This document shows, one piece after another, positions 21,874 to 32,600 of a stretch of DNA of 64,000 nucleotides. Location of the stretch: positions 3,775,538-3,839,537 of the forward strand of contig NC_087084.1 in NCBI RefSeq assembly GCF_026151205.1. Direction: 5' to 3'. Made by a program: the position numbers and the translations under genes. Origin of the DNA: Bolinopsis microptera (Eukaryota; Ctenophora; Tentaculata; Lobata; Bolinopsidae). The notes beneath the pieces are model-generated. The model was not told the origin of the DNA. It saw only the letters and a list, made by a program, of their open reading frames with translations, and ran no database searches. Within the stretch, counting starts at the first letter, position 1. Each line of letters opens with the position of its first letter.

Positions 21874-22596
21874 TATCATCTCTTTTTGATTATAATGTCA
21901 GGGTACTTTATAAAGTCGAAATATAAACTGATATCTTCATTAATAAGGAGGAAGTTTCAACGATTTCGAAATATATCCTTTAAAAACATTTCCTTGTGTT
22001 TAGGGAAGCATATCGGTCGATCACTGACTGAATATGCCACTTAATACTCATTCAAGTTGGTATTAAATTCATATATAATGACATTAAACTGTCGTGGCAA
22101 AGCAGAATTTGTTGGAAATCACGAATGAGCAAAATTCTCACCTTTCGCACGTGCAAACTTTGAGCAGACGTTGCGTGCGCATCCAATATTGAATCGCCGT
22201 AAATTTTTGCATGTAATTGTTTTATATATAGCTTGATAAGCATGCAAAGTTTCAAAGTATTTTAAGAAGAACTGCAATCACAACGGCACTCTAAAGTTGA
22301 CAGAAAATGACGAAAACAGCAATTTTCAGTGATTTTAGCGATTTTCTATCAATTTGGGCGTGTCCCAACGTGTGCAACTTTTCGATTTTCAACTTTAAAA
22401 CTAGCCTATGACACAATTTATACCTATAGGAAGCAGAACTGAGTTCCACAACCCAAGGCATGGCCCAACACCAGAGAATACTAAATCGCAAAATTGACGT
22501 TTTTATAAAATAATTCTTCAAAAAAGCACAAACTTCAATGACGAATATCTTTATGAAGGAGCAAGCTAGAAAAACTTTCTGGTAGATTTTCAGAAT
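21874..22596 (+). repeat. Module B, copy 2
   Basis: As copy 1 with a few percent difference (for example TTAATACTCATTCAAG, ATATATAATGACATT). Joined to D at the shared word GATTTTCAGAAT. Confidence 0.82.
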
Positions 22597-22897
22597 GCTT
22601 GAACAATTATCTAAGATGAAAATTTCCTCAGATTTTGAATAAAATTACTCCTTAATGGTTTAAAATTAATTTTAAAAGTTATTACTTTGTCAAAAATCAA
22701 GTTTTAAAAACGGTTAACTTGATGACGTCATCAAGGGGTGTTTATGACGTCATATAATTTTTTTATACAATGTAAACTAAAGTATAAACAATTATTTGCA
22801 AGACCTGTGGTCGGAAATGGCTGTATCTTTTATACTTTTGAATCTATGGACAATTAAATACAGGCTACAATTGACTGGCAAAGCGTCTATCCCTGAA
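22586..22897 (-). repeat. Module D, copy 2 (short form)
   Basis: Reverse complement of D, with the variant TGATGACGTCATCAAGGGGTG, a CRE-like TGACGTCA palindrome; lacks the GGTTATC...CAATCAT tail of copy 1. Confidence 0.82.
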
Positions 22898-23441
22898 TAT
22901 ATATATATATGTATATATGTATCACGACAATCTATCGTAAAACAGGGGTTCTAGAAAACCCACTTCCCGATGCTCCTGAAACCTGAAACTTTTTTTGCAG
23001 TCGATTTGGTCAACGTCTAGACGCCCTGAAAAATTTCAGATCTCTAACTCAATTTTAACATGGTTTTTAAGGCACCTGAATATGGCGATTTTGGGTTTTT
23101 TACCGAATTTCGTATAACAGTGCTGGCGAGTATTTTATGCAAATTTCTTAAAAATCTCAACATAACTATTTTTATTCCTTTCATCTTTGACATCAAATTA
23201 GAATGTTTTGAACTAAAAATAAATCTGCTGAACGACTTCCGATGAGTCTTAATGCCTGAAAAACTCCTGCCGGAGGCGGCGGCCTTCGGCCGCCGCCTCC
23301 GGCCGGAGTGCACGCTTCGCGTGCACGAAAGCGGCTTCCGACGAGTACCAAAGGGGGTATAATAGTAAAGGGGGTACAATAGTAAAGGGGGTACATAGTA
23401 TACCCCCAATAAAGACACCGCTCGTGCTTGCCAGCACTGTG
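22898..23441 (-). repeat. Module X, copy 2: spacer of the large palindrome
   Basis: Reverse complement of 19062-19606, including the double GAA hairpin (as TTC loops) and the GGGGGTAC repeats. It ends GCTTGCCAGCACTGTGAT. Confidence 0.88.
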
Positions 23442-23444
23442 ATA

Positions 23445-23757
23445 TTCAGGGATAGACGCTTTGCCAGTCAATTGTAGCCTGTATTTAATTGTCCATAGAT
23501 TCAAAAGTATAAAAGATACAGCCATTTCCGACCACAGGTCTTGCAAATAATTGTTTATACTTTAGTTTACATTGTATAAAAAAATTATATGACGTCATAA
23601 ACACCCCTTGATGACGTCATCAAGTTAACCGTTTTTAAAACTTGATTTTTGACAAAGTAATAACTTTTAAAATTAATTTTAAACCATTAAGGAGTAATTT
23701 TATTCAAAATCTGAGGAAATTTTCATCTTAGATAATTGTTCAAGCATTCTGAAAATC
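23445..23757 (+). repeat. Module D, copy 3 (short form)
   Basis: Mirror partner of copy 2 across the spacer, with the same TGATGACGTCATCAAG variant. Confidence 0.82.
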
Positions 23758-24468
23758 TACCAGAAAGTTTTTCTAGCTTGCTCCTTCATAAAGATATTCG
23801 TCATTGAAGTTTGTGCTTTTTTGAAGAATTATTTTATAAAAACGTCAATTTTGCGATTTAGTATTCTCTGGTGTTGGGCCATGCCTTGGGTTGTGGAACT
23901 CAGTTCTGCTTCCTATAGGTATAAATTGTGTCATAGGCTAGTTTTAAAGTTGAAAATCGAAAAGTTGCACACGTTGGGACACGCCCAAATTGATAGAAAA
24001 TCGCTAAAATCACTGAAAATTGCTGTTTTCGTCATTTTCTGTCAACTTTAGAGTGCCGTTGTGATTGCAGTTCTTCTTAAAATACTTTGAAACTTTGCAT
24101 GCTTATCAAGCTATATATAAAACAATTACATGCAAAAATTTACGGCGATTCAATATTGGATGCGCACGCAACGTCTGCTCAAAGTTTGCACGTGCGAAAG
24201 GTGAGAATTTTGCTCATTCGTGATTTCCAACAAATTCTGCTTTGCCACGACAGTTTAATGTCATTATATATGAATTTAATACCAACTTGAATGAGTATTA
24301 AGTGGCATATTCAGTCAGTGATCGACCGATATGCTTCCCTAAACACAAGGAAATGTTTTTAAAGGATATATTTCGAAATCGTTGAAACTTCCTCCTTATT
24401 AATGAAGATATCAGTTTATATTTCGACTTTATAAAGTACCCTGACATTATAATCAAAAAGAGATGATA
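23747..24468 (-). repeat. Module B, copy 3
   Basis: Mirror partner of copy 2 (21874-22596). Confidence 0.82.
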
Positions 24469-24986
24469 TTTGACCAAAACCCATAATCATGGGTAGAGTG
24501 GACCGCTGTCAGTGTCTCTCTTTCCCAAACCTCCAAACAAAAGGAAATGATATTACTTTGATTGACCGTTCTCAAATGCAAAATGATACCGAGAATGAAA
24601 TCGGTCGCTCGCTTTTCCCATTCATTTACAATTGTAATAGATTAAGAAGAACTACCCAAAGGCAGCTGTACTCGGCAATGAAGATTCAATAAACTTCAGC
24701 TAATTCAATAAGTAATACTAATAACTACCACCCTTACCCCGAAATACTAGGTATCGACCCGAACGCAACCCAGAGAGATTTTTACAGCATCTGATTGATG
24801 TAATCAATCGAAACTTATTACAATTCGTAAGCCGTGAATGAATGGGAAAAGCGAGCGACCGATTTCATTCTCGGTATCATTTTGCATTTGAGAACGGTCA
24901 ATCAAAGTAATATCATTTCCTTTTGTTTGGGAAAGAGAGACACTGACAGCGGTCCACTCTACCCATGATTATGGGTTTTGGTCAAA
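24469..24986 (-). mobile_element. 0.5 kb MITE, copy 4, with an 8-bp insertion
   Basis: TTTGACC subtype in minus orientation. TTTCCCAAACCTCCAAACAA shows a small duplication of CCAAAC that copy 3 lacks. Flanks are GATGATA and TAGCTCC, again TA on each side. Confidence 0.88.
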
Positions 24987-25556
24987 TAGCTCCTTCATAA
25001 AACTGATTAATCTAAAATTATCTAGGTTAATAAGTTCAATATTACATTAACTTCCAAGTATATTTTATCCAATCACCTTCATTTACGGACTCAGACAATT
25101 GAGTATTTATTTCTGGGTTTTCACGTTTTATTAGAACCGACTGCCACAATTGACGGTCCACATAGTCTTTACATCTTTTTCGAACTATAAACCGAAACGG
25201 TATGTTTGGCATTGAAATGTCTGCATGATCCTCTAGGTAGTGCTTCCCCATGGCCGTAGATTTGTTGCCATCCCTTACTAATCTACGGCCATGGGGAAGC
25301 ACTACCTAGAGGATCATGCAGACATTTCAATGCCAAACATACCGTTTCGGTTTATAGTTCGAAAAAGATGTAAAGACTATGTGGACCGTCAATTGTGGCA
25401 GTCGGTTCTAATAAAACGTGAAAACCCAGAAATAAATACTCAATTGTCTGAGTCCGTAAATGAAGGTGATTGGATAAAATATACTTGGAAGTTAATGTAA
25501 TATTGAACTTATTAACCTAGATAATTTTAGATTAATCAGTTTTATGAAGGAGCTAT
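24986..25556. repeat. Palindrome E, copy 2
   Basis: Mirror of copy 1, centre at 25271. The plus-strand frame 25291-25500 ends in TAA and is followed in the same direction by module C (25556-25866), so E-right plus C looks like the 3' end of one Penelope-like element: endonuclease tail, 3' untranslated part, hammerhead-like motif. Confidence 0.75.
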
Positions 25557-25866
25557 CTTGGTAAAATGTTTGTAGTACTATGAGGAATTGTTCACGGCTT
25601 GTTGCGGTGTGGATTCTTTTAGCCGTTATATTTTATGTTTCTTTTGGAAAAAAAATTTTGTGATCGTTTATGGGTTTCAAGATGTTATTTGTTGTTGTTA
25701 TATTTCGTAGTATTAATAGATTATTTTAACATTGTATCTTTACAGCTATGTAAGTTTTCAGTACGTCCTGTTTATGACAAAGGCATGTAGCCGAAACGTC
25801 GACAAAGAATTATGTTTTAACACACTGAGTGGAGACTCTCATTTCGTCAACTACAATTAAAAATAA
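25556..25866 (-). repeat. Module C, copy 3
   Basis: Mirror of copy 2. On the plus strand it reads away from the E frame and holds the motif at 25773-25800, then ends in AATTAAAAATAAATGA. Confidence 0.82.
25773..25800 (+). ncRNA. Degenerate hammerhead-ribozyme-like motif
   Basis: TATGACAAAGGC-ATGTA-GCCGAAACGTC: a GGC/GCC stem II, GAAAC and GTC fit the hammerhead layout CUGANGA-stem II-GAAA-stem III-NUH that is common in Penelope-like elements. However, the C3 and G8 positions are A and A here, so catalysis is unlikely. All four copies of module C share this sequence. Confidence 0.3.
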
Positions 25867-26220
25867 ATGATTGACCCACTCATAAGAGCAAAACAAGATA
25901 ACCAGATTTTCAGAATGCTTGAACAATTATCTAAGGTTAAAATTTCCTCAGATTTTGAATAAAATTACTCCTTAATGGTTTAAAATTTATTTTAAAATTT
26001 ATTACTTTGTCAAAAATCAAGTTTTAAAAACGGTTAACTTGATGACGTTATCAATTGGGGTGTTCATGACGTCAAATAATTTGTTTATACAATGTAAACT
26101 AAAGTGTAAACAATTATTTTCAAGACCTGTGGTCGGAAATGGCTGTATCTTTTATACTTTTGAATCTATGGACAATTAAATACAGGCTACAATTGACTGG
26201 CAAAGCGTCTATCCCTGAAT
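25867..26220 (-). repeat. Module D, copy 4 (long form)
   Basis: Mirror of copy 1 including the GATTGACCCACTCATAAGAG tail; small differences such as TTTATTTTAAAATTTATTAC. Confidence 0.82.
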
Positions 26221-26239
26221 ATATATATATATAGATAGA

Positions 26240-26743
26240 TTTTACCAAAACCCATATTCATGGGTAGAGTGGACCGCTGCCAGTGTCTCTCTTTCCCAAA
26301 CAAAAGGAAATGATATTAATTTGATTGACCGTTCTCAAATGCAAAATGATACCGAGAATGAAATCGGTCGCTCGCTTTTTCCATTCATTCACGGCTTACG
26401 AATTGTAATAAATTTCGATTGATTACATCAGTCAGATGCTGTAAAAATCTCTTTGGGTTGCGTTCGGATCGATACCTAGTATTTCGGGGTAAGGGTAGTA
26501 GTTATTGCTTATTGAATTAGCTGAAGTTTATTGAATCTTTATTGCCGAGTACAGCTGCCTTTGGGTAGATCTTCTTAATCTATTACAATTGTAAATGAAT
26601 GGGAAAAGCGAGCGACCGATTTCATTCTCGGTATCATTCTGCATTTGAGAACGGTCAATCAAATTAATATCATTTCCTTTTGTTTGGGAAAGAGAGACAC
26701 TGGCAGCGGTCCACTCTACCCATGAATATGGGTTTTGGTAAAA
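26240..26743 (+). mobile_element. 0.5 kb MITE, copy 5 (outer right of the palindrome)
   Basis: TTTTACC subtype in plus orientation; mirror partner of copy 2. Right flank ATATCATC is the start of module B. Confidence 0.88.
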
Positions 26744-27464
26744 TATCATCTCTTTTTGATTATAATGTCAGGGTACTTTATTTATAAAGTCGAAATATAA
26801 ACTGATATCTTCATTAATAAGGAGGAAGTTTCAACAATTTCGAAATTTTTCCTTTAAAAACATTTCCTTGTGTTTAGGTAAGCATATCGGTCGATCACTG
26901 ACTGAATATGCCACTTGATACTCATTCAAGTTGGCATTAAATTCATTTATAAAGACATTAAACTGTCGTGGCAAAGCAGAATTGTTGGAAATCACGAATG
27001 AGCAAAATTCTCACCTTTCGCACGTGCAAACTTTGAGCGGACGTTGCGTGCGCATCCAATATTGAATCGCCGTAACTTTTTGCATGTAATTGTTTTATAT
27101 ATAGCTTGATAAGCATGCAAAGTTTCAAAGTATTTCAAGAAGAACTGTAATCACAACGGCACTCTAAAGTTGACAGAAAATGACGAAAACAGCAATTTTT
27201 AGTGATTTTAGCAATTTTCTATCAATTTGGGCGTGTCCCCACGTGTGCAACTTTTTGATTTTTAACTTTAAAACTAGCCTAATGCACAATTTCTACCTAT
27301 AGGAAGCAGAACTGAGCTCCACAACCCAAGGCATGGCCCAACACCAGAGAATACTAAATCGCAAAATTGACGTTTTTATAAAATAATTCTTCAAAAAAGC
27401 ACAAACTTCAATGACGAATATCTTTATGAAGGAGCAAGCTAGAAAAATTTTCCGGTAGATTTTC
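26744..27464 (+). repeat. Module B, copy 4
   Basis: Forms, with module C copy 4, a direct repeat of 18027-19078, so the palindrome is flanked on both sides by B-C in the same orientation. Confidence 0.85.
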
Positions 27465-27780
27465 AGAATTTATTTTTAATTGTAGTTGACGAAATGAGAG
27501 TCTCCACTCAGTGTGTTAAAACATAATTCTTTGTCGACGTTTCGGCTACATGCCTTTGTCATAAACAGGACGTACTGAAAACTTACATAGCTGCAAAGAT
27601 ACAATGTTAAAATAATCTATTAATACTACGAAATATAACAACAACAAATAACATCTTGAAACCCATAAACGATCACAAAATTTTTTTCCAAAAGAAACAT
27701 AAAATATAACGGCTAAAAGAATCCACACCGCAACAAGCCGTGAACAATTCCTCATAGTACTACAAACATTTTACCAAGAT
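27465..27780 (+). repeat. Module C, copy 4
   Basis: Practically identical to 18748-19061. Confidence 0.82.
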
Positions 27781-27798
27781 CACAGTGCTGGCAAGCAC
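27781..27798 (+). repeat. 18-bp stub of module X
   Basis: CACAGTGCTGGCAAGCAC, the first 18 bases of X, then unrelated sequence (CGGGGTCG). This marks the right border of the mosaic. Confidence 0.8.
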
Positions 27799-28227
27799 CG
27801 GGGTCGTATGTGCAGTGAAGTTTGTTTCAGGTGTATAGTATGATGGAGGAGCACTTGCCCTGGTGGCGGATAATGCCCTGCACCAGCAGTCCACCCCAGC
27901 CTTGCTGGTGGCGATAATACCCTGAACTCTGCTGTCCAACACCAACATTAGTTTGGTGGCGGGGGATTTGGTAAACCTACTGTGGTCTCTGCTACTCCTG
28001 TGGCCTCCCTATCCGATGGCTTCCCTGAACCTATGGCGTTGAAGATCCTGGAGCGTTCACTATTTCTGATGAGTCATTGGTTCTGGCGGTGATAGTATTT
28101 GTTTGTGGCAACAGTAACAAACGAAATCAATAACAGGTATTCCTGCCAGCATCCAAAAACTAGCCTATATTTTTGCTACGGTACCCACTCTCTCCTTGAA
28201 TCATTATTATAAGTTGATATCTTTCCC
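27799..28227. repeat. GC-richer stretch with three imperfect 50-bp repeats
   Basis: At about 27857-27965 the words CTGGTGGCG, GATAATRCCCTG, GCWGTCCA and ACCCCAGC/ACACCAAC recur three times, about 50 bp apart. No gene recognised. Confidence 0.5.
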
Positions 28228-28540
28228 GTCTCTGAAGAAGGAAGTTCTCCGCTTGAATCGTAGGAAGTTTTCAAGCGCTCCTTGAAGTCGTGTATTTTCA
28301 GAGCGTCTCCTTGATCGTCGGTAGTTTTCAGAGCGTCCTCCCTTGAATCGTAGTATTTTTTTTCAGAGCGTGCGCCCTTGAATCGTAGGTAGTTCAGAGC
28401 GTCCCTCCTTGAATCGTGGGTAGTTTAGAGCGTCTCCTGAATCGTAGGTATTTTCAGAGCGTCTCCTTGAATCGTAGGTTGTTGATTCGTCTTCTTGTAT
28501 CGTAATTAGTATGACCGTTCTTCTGAATCGTCGAGTTATG
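28228..28540 (+). repeat. Minisatellite, about 33-36 bp unit
   Basis: Eight to nine imperfect copies of TTTTCAGAGCGTCTCC-TTGAATCGTAGGTAG with small indels. Confidence 0.85.
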
Positions 28541-29414
28541 GTTATTCGTCATCTTCACTGATAAAATTTGAACGATGATATACATTTGATACAACATGGT
28601 ATTGTATATATATACAAGACCCATACTTATATAATGGGCTCGAAAAATAAAAATGTTTTTTCTCGAATTTTTTCAACTACCCCTACTTTTACGACTTTAA
28701 AAAAAGCAATGTATATGCCCACCGATAGTCATTACCCATGCCCATTTGAAAGGTTTAGGAATAAATGGCGGATTATGGTGCCCCCCCTCACTAATAAATG
28801 GTGATAATCCTGCCCATTGCCCAACGAATCAAGATTGACGATCTTTTAAAGTTAGTAGGCCGTAAATTTAAATTAAACGCAGAAGAAAAAATTCTTACGT
28901 GAAAGTACTTGGTATCTCCTTCTACTTGAGTCCATATAAGCCCTGATAGACTGCTATCCGTTAGAGCAATCCTGATGCTACACTGCTCAACTACTGCACA
29001 TCCTGATAAATATTCATCCGCATATTTTATTGAATTACTTCTTTTTGTAAATAAACTTTCAAATCATAGCAATTACATCGGGCCCTAAGTCCAAAGTGCC
29101 CTAAGTCAAAGAGCAACATAGATTGTCATAAACAAAATTACCAATAAACACTTAAGTTTTTAAATTAAAAGATAAAATAATAATATACTCACAATAAAAA
29201 AATGTAAAATTTACTATAAAAATATAACTAGTCAGGCAATCATGAAATTTAAAGATCTGAATAAAGATTTGTTCGGGTTATAATACCATTCGGAAGTTTA
29301 TCAGACCTTAAAAATCAAAAGTTTTAAAAACACGATAAATGACCATCAATATAAAAGGATAATTTAACCTTAAATACAGTATAATACCTTTAAATTATTC
29401 CTTTTCCTCTTCAG
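28541..29414. other. No recognisable feature
   Basis: AT-rich; one 78-codon frame at 28568 has no supporting signal. A polypyrimidine tract at 29395-29414 leads into the exon candidate that follows. Confidence 0.35.
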
Positions 29415-29615
29415 ACAAGCGGAATTACAACTGGATGGTCAAACAATCTCATCAACGCCTGCAAGTGCAAACGAAAAGATGAAACCAGTTCTTGATCCTG
29501 TCGTGTTGATATGGACAAAAAGTCAGAGGAAATGCTTCTGTGTCCTTCCACATCTCATGAATGTATTAGATCCCAGACAAAAAACAACTACCTTTTCGAA
29601 TTCAATTGTCGCATT
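29415..29615 (+). CDS. Isolated exon candidate, unknown product
   Basis: A strong acceptor (CTTTTCCTCTTCAG) and a GTGAGT donor bracket 201 bp with one frame open throughout (starting after one completing base; QAELQLDGQTISSTPAS ... VLDPVVLIWTKSQRKC ... VLDPRQKTTTF). Both other frames have stops. The composition is protein-like and hydrophilic with a V/L/W-rich centre. No partner exon of matching phase was found nearby, and the family is not recognised. Confidence 0.35.
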
Positions 29616-31304
29616 GTGAGTCCATGATAATAATTACTCATCAAGTCATTGAAGTAAATGTATGGAGAGTTTTGTTTTCACAATTGTGGTCACCAATTTT
29701 ATGATGCAATCAACTATTTCGCCAGGGAAAGACTACCTGATTTCCCTTCGACAAATATATATCAGACTTCGACTAGGCAATACAAGAAGTTAATTTTCAA
29801 AGATATGCTCACGATTTTATCTTATCATCATTTTGTTTGATAGATTCCTGAATCAACAGATTTGCATTGATATTCAGATATTCAGAAACTAAAGAACGCG
29901 ATGTTTTCTTTGCCTGTCAGTTAGAAAATTAAAGAGATTAATAAATTTATTGATTTTAAGTCAACAAACATCGATTTGCCGAGTTTGTACTTATAATTGT
30001 ATAAATTCCCAACCCCCCTGGGCCAGGTCAACTAGAATCTGATAAACTGATAAATCCAGATCTAGCCCTTCAGGCACTAACAACAGTCTAGGTATTTTAT
30101 ACTAGTCGACCTTATACACAATTACACATCACATCAACAAGAATAAAATATATAAACTCTTCCCACAGCATAAGAAAATAGCACAACAGAAATATATTAT
30201 CATAACACAAAAGTCCCACTTTTCAAACACAAATAGTTCAACAATACAGTACAAAAATTATACCATCTACAAACTGATATAATAAATTATATACATTATA
30301 TTATAATTGATCCTAATTTACAAATAGCATAATAAACTACTTTATTTACATTTACATCAATAAATAAAAGCTACGCATACCTACAATGAAAACTGAGAAT
30401 TCAGAGTACGTAAGATTTCCCATACATACAAGAAAACGAATCCGGACAAGATAAAAATATCATTAACTATACTATCGGGTACGAATCATGCGTGAAAAAA
30501 TTAAACGAGAAAAACATAAAGCACATACTATTTCACATGATTATTTCTTTCGTGGATCGGATAAGTCCATCAGCAGGAGCAGACACGAGAATAGTTCCTC
30601 AGAAATCTTATCCATTCAAAGAACACTAGATATTGCGCCCTGGTATTGTATCTTAATGTACACATTGTAGCTTGCAGAAGGTCGTTGTTCCATTCCGTTG
30701 TTACTTCCTCATCTATTGAAGGATTATATATCTATTATAAAAAATACCCACAAGTATTTCCTAGTATCTACTTTATGATATATCTACGAATACAATCACT
30801 GCCAAGATAAAAAACTTCAAATCTATTTTAGTGTTGTTAAAAATTATTGCTAGGACAAGGTAGTGACAGTTGATAATTTATTTACCTTCGTGAATTGTCC
30901 AAAAATATGATATTGATGCTTCACTCGTAGCCGAATTTTCTTGAGAAAAACAACACACTGAGAGGTATAAAAAATGACAAAGATGCGAAGTAGTTAAAAA
31001 CATTGTTTTTGGCAATAAAGTTACGTATTACATTACTCATGATAGTATCTAAATTACGTGGAGGAAACATTTATTATATCCAAGTTGAGAAAAACAGCAA
31101 TAAACGTACCCAAGCCCTGATGCCGTTGCGGACCCTGTCTCCGTGGTCCCAATAGGAGCCACATGTGTTATCAGAAAATGACAGTGTTATCAGGAATCTC
31201 CTTCCATTTCGCAGCACATTCCTCCCTCTCTTTAGGTTATAACCCCAGTTTTCCATACAATTTGGCTGGTTGGGTACCTGAGTACGGCATTTCGTGCACT
31301 GACA
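29616..31304. other. No recognisable feature
   Basis: AT-rich. Short frames at 29658 (+), 30488 (+) and 31074 (-) lack convincing starts or splice sites; the last ends in a GTACGT donor-like site and could be an exon, but nothing else supports it. Confidence 0.3.
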
Positions 31305-32165
31305 GCAAGATACATTGTACTAACTAATCTACTAGTAAACAGCATGATACATTGTACTAACTAATCAACTAGTAACAGCAGATACATAGGTACTAAACTA
31401 ATCTCCTAGTAAACATCAAGTACATTGAACTAACTAACTACTAGTAAACAGCAGATACAGTTGTACAAACTATCTACTAATAAACAGCAAGATTACAATG
31501 TACAAAACTAACAACTAGTAACCAGCAAGATACAATTGTACTACCTAATCAACTAGTAAACGGCAAGAATACATTGTACTAACTAATCTACTAATTAAAC
31601 AGCAAGGTAAAATTTTACTAACTAATCACTAGAAAACATCAAGATACATTGAACTAACTAATCTACTAAAAAAACAGCAATATACATTGACTAACTAATC
31701 TATTACTAATAAACAGCAAGATACATTGTACTAACTATCTCTATGAACGCAAGATACATTGTACTAACTAATCTACTAATAAACAGCAAGATACATTGTA
31801 CTAACTAATCTACTAATAAACAGCAAGATACATTGTACTAACTAATCTACTAGTAAACAGCAAGATACATTGTACTAACTAATCTACTAGTAAACAGCAA
31901 GATACATTGTACTAAGTAATCTACTAATAAACAGCATGATACATTGTATAACTAACTACTAAAAAACGCAAGATACATTGTACAACTAATCAACAAGTAA
32001 ACAGCAGATACAGTGTAACTAACAATCTACTAGTAAACAGCAAGATACATTGTACTAACTAATCTACTAGTAAACAGCAGATACATTGTACAAAGTAATC
32101 ACTAGTAAGACAGCAGAATGTTTACATATCCTAAGTAATCTACGGTAAACAGCAAGATATGGCCG
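31305..32165 (+). repeat. 37-bp minisatellite, about 23 copies
   Basis: Unit AACAGCAAGATACATTGTAC-TAACTAATCTACTAGTA. Copies in the middle (about 31760-31920) are nearly perfect; the edges carry many single-base deletions. Confidence 0.93.
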
Positions 32166-32221
32166 ATAGAAAATTTAACATTTACTAACTAATCTACTCT
32201 ATGACTACTACTAGACTTCCA

Positions 32222-32600
32222 TATTATTACCACCCTACTCGCGTGGGTGGACTCCTGGGGTGGACTTTTATTCAGCGCGTATTTTGTAGCCTGTTCAACT
32301 TGACGTTTTGATTCGTTACTATCTCAATGTCACAAATACACAGAATGTGAGGTGATCATCTAAAGAAAACACTCATCTTCACCAGTTGTAAAGTTTATCT
32401 TGTACTCCAAAATATAGCTCGCTCAGTGAGCAATAGAAGTTGACAATACAATACCAACGATTCCTGCGACCGGTCGTCATATAACGAGTGTTGCACAAAA
32501 ATGGGGTCCCTAAATTAAAATTCTATGAACACTGTTACCATGCAAAATGATCTGAGTAACATTTTGAAAATTTGAAGGTCTACTGTAATATTGCAAAAGT
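32222..32600 (+). repeat. Dispersed repeat, left member of an inverted pair
   Basis: Matches the reverse complement of 37060-37440 with gaps: GGGGTGGACTTTTATTCAGCG, TTTTGTAGCCTGTTCA (shown in parts), GACGTTTTGATTCGTTACTA, GAGGTGATCATCTAAA, AATAGAAGTTGACAATAC. It starts near CCTACTCGCGTGGGTGGA. Confidence 0.75.

Larger units (their letters stand above)
19607..26743. repeat. Large palindrome: 3.3 kb inverted arms around a 0.54 kb spacer
   Basis: Left arm 19607-22900, right arm 23442-26743. Module order in the left arm is MITE2-D-C-E-MITE3-B-D; the right arm is its exact reverse complement order. Paired positions add up to 46350 outside and 46342 inside MITE copy 4, explained by one 8-bp insertion (CTCCAAAC-like) at about 24531. 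Apart from that only scattered single-base differences were seen. The spacer is module X in minus orientation. Confidence 0.92.

Noticed and set aside
22720-22760. CRE-type TGACGTCA promoter elements in module D
   Set aside because: The palindrome lies in an inverted-repeat module with no gene to regulate; differs between D copies.
31305-32165. CRISPR-like array (regular 37-bp units)
   Set aside because: There are no unique spacers; units are joined head to tail, and the DNA is eukaryotic.
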